A stretch of DNA of 64,000 nt from Polyangiaceae bacterium (lineage in GTDB: Bacteria; Myxococcota_A; Polyangia; Polyangiales; Polyangiaceae), in contig JABFXY010000027.1 of the NCBI GenBank assembly GCA_013361525.1, forward strand, positions 62,001 through 126,000. The letters are read 5' to 3'. The first letter of the stretch is position 1, and each line of letters opens with the position of its first letter. The notes beneath the pieces were generated by a model that worked only from the letters and a program-made list of their open reading frames with translations, searched no databases and was not told the DNA's origin. Of the stretch, positions 1-7,747 are shown one piece after another. The translations under genes and the position numbers were made by a program.

Positions 1-252
1 AGCCCCACACCCGCGAAGATGCTCCAGCGTCCCGCACCGGCTCCCGCTCCCACGCCGTCGCCCGCGCCCGTCGAGTCCGAGTCGGCGTCGGCGTCCGCCT
101 CGGAGAGCGCGCCTCCCGTCCCGGCCCCCACACCCTCGCTGACCGGGAGGTTGCCGAGGCCCAGCGGCTCGGTTCCAGCCGCTCCCACCACGGCGACACC
201 GGCCAATCCCTTCGATCCGTGGAAGGCCTACGAGAAGAAGAAGCAGCCATGA
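1..252 (+). CDS. C-terminal end of an unidentified Pro/Ala/Ser-rich protein (partial)
   Basis: The frame is open from the first base of the window and stops at 252, so only the C-terminal 83 codons are visible. The sequence is low-complexity: Pro-Ala runs, a Glu-Ser-Ala stretch, then a final NPFDPWKAYEKKKQP tail. No domain can be named. Its TGA overlaps the ATG of the next gene (ATGA at 249-252), so the two are probably translationally coupled. Pro-rich tails like this are common at the ends of myxobacterial Ser/Thr kinases, and such kinases often precede TPR/PEGA proteins, so a kinase C-terminus is one guess; nothing visible proves it. Confidence 0.6.
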   Translation, partial: SPTPAKMLQRPAPAPAPTPSPAPVESESASASASESAPPVPAPTPSLTGRLPRPSGSVPAAPTTATPANPFDPWKAYEKKKQP

Positions 253-1289
253 GAAGACTCTTCTCGATCCTCACCGCCGCGATCCTCACCGCCGGCGCGT
301 CGGCAGCGTTCGCCCAGGAGCCCGACCAGAACGTCACCGACGAGCAGCGCGCCGAAGCGGAGAGCCTCTTCGCCGAAGGCCGCAAGCTGCTGACGGACAA
401 GAAGAAGCTCAACGAGGCGTGCGACACGCTCGCGAAGAGCTACGAGATCCAAAAGCGAGGCGACACGCTCCTCAACCTGGCGGAGTGCCATCGCCGCCAG
501 GGCAAGACGGCGACCGCGTGGCGCGAGTTCGACGAGGCGATCAAGTACGCCAAGGAAGTGCAGTTCACCGAGGCTATCGAGACCGCCGAGCGGCTGCGCG
601 ATCAGCTCGCGGTGGGCCTGTCGCAGCTGCAAGTCGACGTACCGGTTCCCACCCCCGAGCCGGAGGAGCTGGTCGTCATCCTGGACGGCAAGCCGCTGCC
701 GTGGGTGCAATGGGGCGATCCCCTCTTCGTCGATCCGGGGCTCCACACGGTCAGCGCCAGCGCGAAGGGTTATGTCTCGTTCGACAGCTCCGCGGAGGTA
801 AAAGAAGGCGCCGGTCGCACCACCATCACGGTGCGTCTCGAGAAGGTCCCCGAGCCCCCGAAGCCTCCGGCCAAGGTCGAGCCGAAGCCGGAGCCCAAGC
901 CCGTCCCGAAGCCTCCGCAGGCCGAGGCTTCGTTGCCCATCTGGGCCATCGTCGTGGGCTCCACGGGTGTCGCGATGATGGGCGTGTCCATCGGCTTCGG
1001 TGTGGACGTGCTCGACGTCGGCGGCGAGCTCGACGACCAATGCCTCGGCGAGGCGCGCAATCAGTGCCCGAGCACGTACGACTTCGAAGGCGCCTACGCC
1101 CACGAGAAACGCAGCTTCGGTCTGTTCGTCGGCTTCGGCGCCGCCGGTATCGCAGCGACCGCCGTCGGCGCGATCGGGCTCGGCCTGGGCCTATCGAGCT
1201 CGGGCTCCGACAAGGCCGCGCTGCCAATCACAGTGTTGCCTTGGGCCACGGCGGAAGGTGCAGGCGTCGTCGTCGGCGGCGCGCTCTAG
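249..1289 (+). CDS. Secreted TPR / PEGA-like protein with C-terminal membrane segments
   Basis: The 346-residue product begins with a cleavable-looking signal peptide (MRRLFSILTAAILTAGASA, cut near AFAQ). A TPR-like helical stretch follows at about residues 30-130 (ADTLLNLAECHRRQGK-type pattern). Next come a beta-rich PEGA-like segment (about 140-200; VVILDGKPLPWV, PGLHTVSASAKGY), a Pro-Lys-rich linker, and two hydrophobic Gly/Ala-rich segments near the end (IWAIVVGSTGVAMMGVSIG and GLFVGFGAAGIAATAVGAI). This layout is common in myxobacterial envelope proteins of unknown role. The ATG at 249 was chosen because it starts the signal peptide and overlaps the upstream stop; an in-frame ATG at 219 would add residues that spoil the signal peptide. 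Confidence 0.8.
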   Translation: MRRLFSILTAAILTAGASAAFAQEPDQNVTDEQRAEAESLFAEGRKLLTDKKKLNEACDTLAKSYEIQKRGDTLLNLAECHRRQGKTATAWREFDEAIKYAKEVQFTEAIETAERLRDQLAVGLSQLQVDVPVPTPEPEELVVILDGKPLPWVQWGDPLFVDPGLHTVSASAKGYVSFDSSAEVKEGAGRTTITVRLEKVPEPPKPPAKVEPKPEPKPVPKPPQAEASLPIWAIVVGSTGVAMMGVSIGFGVDVLDVGGELDDQCLGEARNQCPSTYDFEGAYAHEKRSFGLFVGFGAAGIAATAVGAIGLGLGLSSSGSDKAALPITVLPWATAEGAGVVVGGAL

Positions 1290-1332
1290 CCGCCACGCGC
1301 ACCACGCGGATCGGCACGCTACCCTGTCGCCG

Positions 1333-2208
1333 ATGGATCCGTTCCCGCGGGGGCTACCCCGCCTCGATCGACCGCCAGCCAAGAGGCGCGGTTGGTCACG
1401 TCGAGATTGGCTGCGTGCGGCCGGCGGTTGCTGTGTGGCGATCGCGGCCGGCGATGCGCTGGTCGTCGAGCCGCGGTGGCTCTCCATCACCGAACGCGAC
1501 GTCCCCGTCGATGGTCTGCCGACTTCGCTCGAAGGTTTGAAGATCGCGCAGCTGAGCGATCTGCACCTGAGCGCCATCGGATCGATCGAAGAGGACGTCG
1601 TCGCGGCGATCCGCTCGCTCGGTGTGCATCTCGTCGCCTTCACCGGCGACGCCGTCGAGCCGGCCTCGAACCTCTCGTCGCTCGAAGCGCTGGTCTCGGC
1701 AGCGCTCGCCGCCGGCGCGTCGGAGGTCGTCGGCACGATGGGCAATTGGGAGCATTGGGGGCACATCCCGTTTGCGGACGTCGCGAACGCGTATGCGCGC
1801 GCAGGCGGAACGCTCCTCGGCAACGAGTCGCGAATGCTGAAGTCCGGAATCGCTGCAGTAGCGACGGACGATTATTGTGTAGGCCGCGCAGACCTCGGCG
1901 CCGCTATGAAGCGAGTCAATCGGTCCGCACCCGCGACCGTTCTTCTGACGCACGCCCCGGGGGTGCTGGACCAACCGCCAAAAGACGCACCTCGGTTCGA
2001 CCTCGCGCTTGCCGGACACACGCACGGCGGCCAAGTTCGGCCGGGATTTACGCTATGGACGCCACCTGGCTCGGGCCGCTTCGTCGCCGGCGCCTACGAC
2101 ACACCGTGCGGTCCTGCATATGTTTCGCGCGGCATTGGAACGAGTGTGCTCGCAGTGCGATTTGGATGTCGCCCCGAGCTGCCCATCTTTCGCATGACTC
2201 GCGGCTAA
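1333..2208 (+). CDS. Tat-exported metallophosphoesterase
   Basis: The 291-residue protein has a twin-arginine export signal (GWSRRDWLRAAGGCC) followed by a calcineurin-like metallophosphoesterase domain. Visible metal-site blocks are SDLHL (D-x-H), FTGDAV (GD), GNWEHWG (the GNH-equivalent, with Trp as in the YkuE/YaeI-type subgroup), LLTHAPG and AGHTHGGQ. This family hydrolyses phosphodiesters, and relatives act on envelope or lipid substrates; the substrate here is unknown. The start is the first ATG after the upstream stop (1289), and it places the RR motif about 20 residues in. A longer frame extends upstream through the previous gene but would bury the export signal. Confidence 0.85.
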   Translation: MDPFPRGLPRLDRPPAKRRGWSRRDWLRAAGGCCVAIAAGDALVVEPRWLSITERDVPVDGLPTSLEGLKIAQLSDLHLSAIGSIEEDVVAAIRSLGVHLVAFTGDAVEPASNLSSLEALVSAALAAGASEVVGTMGNWEHWGHIPFADVANAYARAGGTLLGNESRMLKSGIAAVATDDYCVGRADLGAAMKRVNRSAPATVLLTHAPGVLDQPPKDAPRFDLALAGHTHGGQVRPGFTLWTPPGSGRFVAGAYDTPCGPAYVSRGIGTSVLAVRFGCRPELPIFRMTRG

Positions 2209-2250
2209 CGTCTTCTTGACGCCAATAGGACGCGAACCGAAGACAGTGCC

Positions 2251-5200
2251 ATGCTTCGTCTGAAGTCTTGGTCACTCGCGTGCGCAATTCCCGCCGCGAT
2301 CGCAATGGTCGCAGGTCGCGCGGACGCGCACCCTACGCTGTATTTCGGCGAAGAAGACATCGCCGCGCTGAAAGCCCGCGCCGCCGACGCCGAGACGACC
2401 GCGCTGGGCTACGACTTTGCGAGTGTGTGGAAGGGCGTCCAGGCCGCCGCCGACACCTATCGGCAAACTCCTTATTCCGTCACGATTTCGATTCCGGACC
2501 CGGACGGAAGCGGCGCGGCGAATTGGACCTACTCGCTGTCGCCGTCGCTGCCGCCGCCACACCCGAACAATCCGAATTATCCGCCTTGGACGAAGCTGTC
2601 GCGCGACTTGCAAGCGCGGCTCGAGACGCTGTCGTTCGCTTATGTGATCACCGGCGACGAGACCTATCTCACCAACGCGCAAGGCACCGGCGCCATCGAC
2701 ATGGCGCTCGACATCGCCGCCTGGTCTTCCTGGACGGATCCCTATTATCCGTGCGGCGGCGCGTCCTCGTGCCTCGACACGTCCCACCTGACGCTCGGAA
2801 TGTCGGCCGCCTACGACATCGGCTTCAATACGATGACCGACGCGCAGCGAACGACGATTCGCAATGCGATCTCGACGAAGGGCCTCGCGGCGCTGGCCGA
2901 CGACATCGAAACATCCAATTCGACGCCGGGCGGGATGGCGGCCTGGTTCAACGGCTACGCCCTCCGCGTCGGGTGCCTCGGTGTCGGCGCGTCGGCCATC
3001 GACGACGACGCGGACGCAACCTCGTATCTGCAGCTCGCGCATGATTCGACGAAGGCCTTCTTCGAGGCCCAGGGCGCCGACGGTGGAGCATTCGAGGGCC
3101 ATCTTTATGGCTCGTATGCCGTCAACTATCTGATGATCGGCGCGCACGCGCTCGAGCGGCGGGGCATGGGGGCCGACCTGTTCGAAGATCCGTGGCTCCT
3201 CGACGTCCCGCGCTTTGCGCGCGCTTTCCTCGGTAGCGACAACCGGTCCCTCGCGAACTTCGGCGACTCTACCGCGATTGCGCATTGGGGCGCGACCATG
3301 GCCGCCCTCGCCGCGCGGGGCAACGCCGAGGCGCAATGGTATTTGAAGGCCACCAATACCGCGAAGCCGGGCGGGCTCATCATGTTCGTTTGGGCGAACC
3401 CGGATCTGGAGCCGAAGGCGCCCGAAGGCAGCGGCGGGGGCGCGTTCGTCGCGGTCGGGAATGCGGCTTTGCGTGCGGGCTTCGACGGCGCGCCCGTCCT
3501 CGCCGTGAAGAGCGGGCCGAAGACCGACGTCGTGGGCCACAACCATTTCGATCACAACAGCTTCATCCTGAGCGCGTTCGGCGAATGGATCGCCGCCGAC
3601 CCCGGGTATCGCAGCTATTACAATCCCGCAGAGCGGCTCTATACGACGGGGACGGTCGGTCACAACACCGTGATGGTCGACAATGCCATCGCCGCGAACG
3701 GCTCGACGGAGAGCGGCGGCCAGGTCGAGGTAACGGGTGGAGAGCTCCTCTATTACTTCGACGGAGCGGGCTATGCGAAGGTCGTCGGCCGCGCGCCGTC
3801 CACCTACGACGCGGGTCTGCTGTCGGCGTTCGATCGGCGGATCCTCTACGCCAAGCCGGACCTCGTCGTCGTCTTCGACGAGATCGCGGCGCCAGCCGCT
3901 CATTCCTATTCCTTCCTCCTCCACGCGCCGCCGACCGGAAAGTTCGAGGTCGCGGCCGACGGCCCGGCAGAGATGCGCACGCTCGGCCAAAACGCGAAGC
4001 TCGAGACGTATCTCGTCTCTTCGAGCCCGCTCGCGAGCGGCTATCCGAAGTCCCTATCACACACCGGCGCGGAGAAGTACGGCCCCTACGCGGAGTGGAG
4101 GACGGCACCGGCCAAGGCGGTGACCCTGGCCGCGGCGCTGGTCCCCGGGCGCAATACCCATATCGCCCTCGACAATCCAGGATTCGAAAATGGATTGACG
4201 AGCTGGACGCCGCGCGAAGACGAAGAGACGCACATGGCCGATTCGACCGTGAGCCACGGCGGAGCTTCGAGCGGCAAAATCATCTTGAGCTCGTCCACCA
4301 CCGGCTATTTCTATTCCGAGACGATGAGCGTCGCCGCGGGTGGCTCCGTCCACGCGAGCGTCTTCGTCCGCGCAGAAGACGCCAATGGCACGTTCAGCGT
4401 GCAGCCCTATTGGACGAAGGGCGGCGCCTACATCGAAAATCCAGGCGGCGAGCCGAAGGAGCTGGCCGTGAGCGGGGACCTCGATTGGACCGAGATGGAG
4501 CTCGACGCGATGGCCCCGCCGAGCGGTGTCGACGGGGTCCGCATTGCGTTGCAGTTCAGCGGGTCGGGCACCGTATGGTTCGACGACGCGACCTATGAGG
4601 CCTCCGGGGTCGAGCCGCCGAGCGAGCCTTCGCGCGCGGTCGCGCTCGGCGATCCGCCTGTCGGGCTCGTCGTGGATGGCTCGTTCGGGACCGAGGCGGC
4701 GGCGTCGTTTCTCGGCACCGGGATCACCGGCATGACGACCGTCGAACCGGCCAGCGCCGCAGGTGTAGCGAGCGTCGGTTCCGACGGAGCGATGTACGCG
4801 GTCGGCCTCGATCCGACCGGGCGCGTGAAGCGCGGTTGGGTCCAAGGAGGATCGGTGCTGGAGGTCGACGGCGAGGCGGTCGCGACGGCGTCGAAGGCAG
4901 GCTCGTGGGACTTCGCCGTTCAATACGACGACAACGATTGCGCGCGTGTGGTCACGACCGAGGTCGAGACGCTGGAGGCATCTCCGTACGTGCTCAAAGC
5001 GTCACCCCTCGAGGTGTGGCTCGGTGGCGAGCGCGTGCCGTTCGAGCAGGACGGCGCGTTCGTGCGTTATCCCGCGGGTGAGGATATCGGCCCTGGATGC
5101 CCCATTCCCAGCGACGGCGGTGGTGGAGCAGGCGGCGGTGCACCGAACAGTGGCGGCGGTGCGGCGACGGACGATGGGGGCGACAGCGAGACCGACGACG

Positions 5201-5322
5201 GGGCGAGCGAAGAGGGCTGCAGCTGTCAGGCCGTCGGAAATGGCAATGGTTCGACCGGTGCAGCTGCGCTCGCCGTGTTGGTGGCCCTGTTGCACCGGAG
5301 GCGACGGCGCGCGGCGCCCTGA
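2251..5322 (+). CDS. Heparinase II/III-family polysaccharide lyase with CBM-like domain and MYXO-CTERM tail
   Basis: The 1023-residue secreted protein has a signal peptide (LACAIPAAIAMVAGRADA). An alpha/alpha-toroid lyase N-half (about 30-380) is followed by a heparinase II/III beta-sandwich. The signature is around residues 430-455, with GHNHFDHNSF then ADPGYRSYY, which holds the conserved His/Tyr region. A carbohydrate-binding-like module follows (about 640-785: NPGFENGLTSWTP through VWFDDATYE), then a Gly-rich linker. The C-terminus EEGCSCQAVGNG, hydrophobic run, RRRRRAAP is a MYXO-CTERM sorting signal, known to be processed by a myxosortase for outer-surface anchoring. Likely role: eliminative cleavage of an acidic polysaccharide at the cell surface; the substrate cannot be read from the sequence. 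Confidence 0.88.
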   Translation: MLRLKSWSLACAIPAAIAMVAGRADAHPTLYFGEEDIAALKARAADAETTALGYDFASVWKGVQAAADTYRQTPYSVTISIPDPDGSGAANWTYSLSPSLPPPHPNNPNYPPWTKLSRDLQARLETLSFAYVITGDETYLTNAQGTGAIDMALDIAAWSSWTDPYYPCGGASSCLDTSHLTLGMSAAYDIGFNTMTDAQRTTIRNAISTKGLAALADDIETSNSTPGGMAAWFNGYALRVGCLGVGASAIDDDADATSYLQLAHDSTKAFFEAQGADGGAFEGHLYGSYAVNYLMIGAHALERRGMGADLFEDPWLLDVPRFARAFLGSDNRSLANFGDSTAIAHWGATMAALAARGNAEAQWYLKATNTAKPGGLIMFVWANPDLEPKAPEGSGGGAFVAVGNAALRAGFDGAPVLAVKSGPKTDVVGHNHFDHNSFILSAFGEWIAADPGYRSYYNPAERLYTTGTVGHNTVMVDNAIAANGSTESGGQVEVTGGELLYYFDGAGYAKVVGRAPSTYDAGLLSAFDRRILYAKPDLVVVFDEIAAPAAHSYSFLLHAPPTGKFEVAADGPAEMRTLGQNAKLETYLVSSSPLASGYPKSLSHTGAEKYGPYAEWRTAPAKAVTLAAALVPGRNTHIALDNPGFENGLTSWTPREDEETHMADSTVSHGGASSGKIILSSSTTGYFYSETMSVAAGGSVHASVFVRAEDANGTFSVQPYWTKGGAYIENPGGEPKELAVSGDLDWTEMELDAMAPPSGVDGVRIALQFSGSGTVWFDDATYEASGVEPPSEPSRAVALGDPPVGLVVDGSFGTEAAASFLGTGITGMTTVEPASAAGVASVGSDGAMYAVGLDPTGRVKRGWVQGGSVLEVDGEAVATASKAGSWDFAVQYDDNDCARVVTTEVETLEASPYVLKASPLEVWLGGERVPFEQDGAFVRYPAGEDIGPGCPIPSDGGGGAGGGAPNSGGGAATDDGGDSETDDGASEEGCSCQAVGNGNGSTGAAALAVLVALLHRRRRRAAP

Positions 5323-5380
5323 AAAAGGCGCTCGATAATCTTTGCGGGCACCCCGGGCTGCAAGTACTCCATACGTACCC

Positions 5381-6682
5381 ATGCGCCGCCTCTCGTTCGT
5401 CGTCCCCATCGGCCTTCTGCTGATTTCGATGGCCGGCTGTGCACAATCCGCCGCCGTCAGCGCCGCGAAAAAACCGGACTTCAACGCCCTCGCGCGGGAG
5501 ATCGACGCGTCGAAGAAGGCGGGCGATCTAGGCGACGGCGACGTCGAGGACATCGCAGAGGCCGTGGCGGAGGGCGAGATCCAGCGAGCGAAGGGCGTCG
5601 AAGGCGAGCGAATGCTCGAAACGTTCGGCGGGTGCGCCGACGAGGTCGAGGGGGCGCTCGACGATCGGTACGACGCCGGCGACGACACCGGAGCGTTCGC
5701 CGCGAACATCCTGATGAACGCGGGCGTCGTCGACATCGACAACTACGTCGGCTTCGCGCGGGAGACGGACGCACGCCCCGCCTACCGCGCGCTCGGCGCC
5801 CGCGGCCTCGTCGACGAAGACGACTTCCCGCTCCGCCGCAAACTGTTCGTCGATCTCGACGAGCGCGTCCGGGTGAACGCGCTCAAGGCTGCGATGACCG
5901 CGCCCGCGAAAGAGGACTTCGATCTCCTGATCGAAGCGGCGCGCGTCGACCCGAGCCGAGATGCGCGTGCGGCCGCTGCCCATGCCATCGGCCGCATCGG
6001 CGGGGATCGCGCGGTCGTCGCGCTGAAAGACCTCTGGATCCGCGCCGACGCCCACCTGCGCGACGCCATCGTCGATGCGTACATGTCTCCCGGCACCTAC
6101 GAGGCGGGTGGACGCGAACAACTCGTTCAGGCGGCGGAGTCCGGCGGAGAAGGCAGCATCGACGCAGCCGTCGCGCTCTCGCGCGTGTCCCTCGGTGAAG
6201 AGGTGGAAAAGCGCGCCCACAGCATCGCCATGGGTGTCCTCGTGCGAACCATCAAGCTCGGCACGCGCGAAGACCGCACCTACGCGATGTTGATGGCGCC
6301 GATGGACGACGAGGTTCTCGCGGCCCTTCGCGCGGCGAAGGACGACTCCGACGCCGGGGTCGCGCTCATCGCGCTCGGCCGCCTGTCCGAAGACGGCAAA
6401 GACGAAAAAGAAAAGAAGGCCGCGCGCGACAAACTGCTGACGATCGCGAAGAGCGACGACTCCGAGGCCAACCGCGCGATGGGCGAGCTCGCGAAGATGG
6501 GTGATCACCGCGTCGTCGGCCTCCTCGAAAAGCAGCTCGCGTCGGACAACGCTTTCGCACGCGGGTATGCGGCGCGCAGCCTGGTGCTCCTCGGCGAGCT
6601 CCCGCGAGCTGCGCGGGCCCTCGCGGACAAGGACTCCTACGTCCGCGCGAGCACCGCGTGCGCGATCCTTCGCAAGCGGTGA
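5381..6682 (+). CDS. HEAT-repeat lipoprotein
   Basis: The 433-residue product starts with a lipoprotein signal (lipobox ISMAGC, Cys20). Most of the rest is alpha-helical HEAT/armadillo-like repeats, for example RDARAAAAHAIGRIGGDRAV, SDAGVALIALGRLSED and NAFARGYAARSLVLLGELPRA. Such scaffolds bind other proteins; no enzyme motif is present. ATG 5381 was chosen because it starts the lipobox signal; an in-frame start at 5342 would place 13 extra residues in front of it. It lies 58 bp after the lyase gene and may be transcribed with it. The partner is unknown. Confidence 0.8.
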   Translation: MRRLSFVVPIGLLLISMAGCAQSAAVSAAKKPDFNALAREIDASKKAGDLGDGDVEDIAEAVAEGEIQRAKGVEGERMLETFGGCADEVEGALDDRYDAGDDTGAFAANILMNAGVVDIDNYVGFARETDARPAYRALGARGLVDEDDFPLRRKLFVDLDERVRVNALKAAMTAPAKEDFDLLIEAARVDPSRDARAAAAHAIGRIGGDRAVVALKDLWIRADAHLRDAIVDAYMSPGTYEAGGREQLVQAAESGGEGSIDAAVALSRVSLGEEVEKRAHSIAMGVLVRTIKLGTREDRTYAMLMAPMDDEVLAALRAAKDDSDAGVALIALGRLSEDGKDEKEKKAARDKLLTIAKSDDSEANRAMGELAKMGDHRVVGLLEKQLASDNAFARGYAARSLVLLGELPRAARALADKDSYVRASTACAILRKR

Positions 6683-6745
6683 TCGGCGAAGGCGCACGTC
6701 CGCTATGACCGCGCCCGCGTTCGATGTAGTACGGGCGCCGTCCCG

Positions 6746-7738
6746 ATGCGCGTTCACATCGTCGCGAACCTGACAGCGAGAGGCCTCGCGCAGAAGCCGA
6801 GCAGGGTCATGCGCCTGCACGAAACGGCGCGCGGCCGCGCCGTCGTACACGAGACCAGCGATGTCGCGTCCGTGCCGAGCGTGATCGAAAACGTCGTCAG
6901 CGCCGGCGTCGACTTGCTGATCCTCGCCGGCGGCGACGGCACCTTCATGAGCGGGGTCAGCGCTGTGCATGCGGCCGTCGGCTCCGGGAAATGGCCCCGC
7001 GTCGGCCTGCTCCCGCTCGGCACGGTGGGAACGATCGCGCGCAACTTCGGCGAGCGCGGTGAGCCGATGGCGCTCCTCGACCGTTGGCTCTCCGCTCCCG
7101 ACGTCGTGTATGCGCTGCCCAGATCGACCTTGCGTGTCACGGCGGAGCTCGACGACGGCGCGCGGGAAGAGCGCATCGGGTTCATCGTCGGGACCGGGCT
7201 CGTCGCGCGGTTCTTCGAGGTCTACGAAGAGGGAGGCGCGGGCGGCATCCCGCTCGCGGGCAAGATCGTCGCGCGCGTGTTCGCGGAGTCGTTCACGTCG
7301 GGGCCGCTCGCGAAGCGCATCCTCACACCGATGCCGTGCGAGCTCTGGGTCGACGGGGCACGCATGCCGTCGACGGGGCTCTCGCTCCTCTGCGCTTCGG
7401 TGGTCCGTGATCTCGGCCTCGGCATGAAGGTTTGTTATCGCGCGGGCGAAGAGCCGGATCGATTGCACCTCGTCGCGAGCTCGCTCCCGCCGCAGCGGCT
7501 CGGGCCTCGCGCTCCGTACGTCATCATGGGTCGCTCGATCGGAGGCCCTGGACACGTCGACAGGCTCGTTCGATCGTTCGAGGTGCGATTCCCGCGGCCG
7601 ATCGCGTTTTCGACCGCGGAGGCTGCGCGCACTCCCGCGTCGGGGCCATATGTCCTCGACGGCGACATGTTCCGCGCGCGATCGATCACGGTGACCGCCG
7701 GCCCGATCGTTCCAATCATCGGCCCGCGCGAAGCGTAG
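6746..7738 (+). CDS. Diacylglycerol kinase / lipid kinase family protein
   Basis: The 330-residue protein carries the DAGK catalytic-domain signature: LILAGGDGTFMSGVSAV (GGDGT nucleotide loop) followed by LPLGTVGTIARNFG, which replaces the usual PxGTxND loop. The beta-rich C-terminal half (SFEVRFPRPIAF through VLDGDMFRARSITV) fits the second domain of DgkB/YegS-like kinases, ending in a DGD that is typical of the family. It should phosphorylate a lipid hydroxyl such as diacylglycerol or sphingosine-like molecules in the cytoplasmic membrane. Ten bases separate it from the next gene, suggesting a shared transcript. Confidence 0.85.
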   Translation: MRVHIVANLTARGLAQKPSRVMRLHETARGRAVVHETSDVASVPSVIENVVSAGVDLLILAGGDGTFMSGVSAVHAAVGSGKWPRVGLLPLGTVGTIARNFGERGEPMALLDRWLSAPDVVYALPRSTLRVTAELDDGAREERIGFIVGTGLVARFFEVYEEGGAGGIPLAGKIVARVFAESFTSGPLAKRILTPMPCELWVDGARMPSTGLSLLCASVVRDLGLGMKVCYRAGEEPDRLHLVASSLPPQRLGPRAPYVIMGRSIGGPGHVDRLVRSFEVRFPRPIAFSTAEAARTPASGPYVLDGDMFRARSITVTAGPIVPIIGPREA

Positions 7739-7747
7739 AATCCCGGC

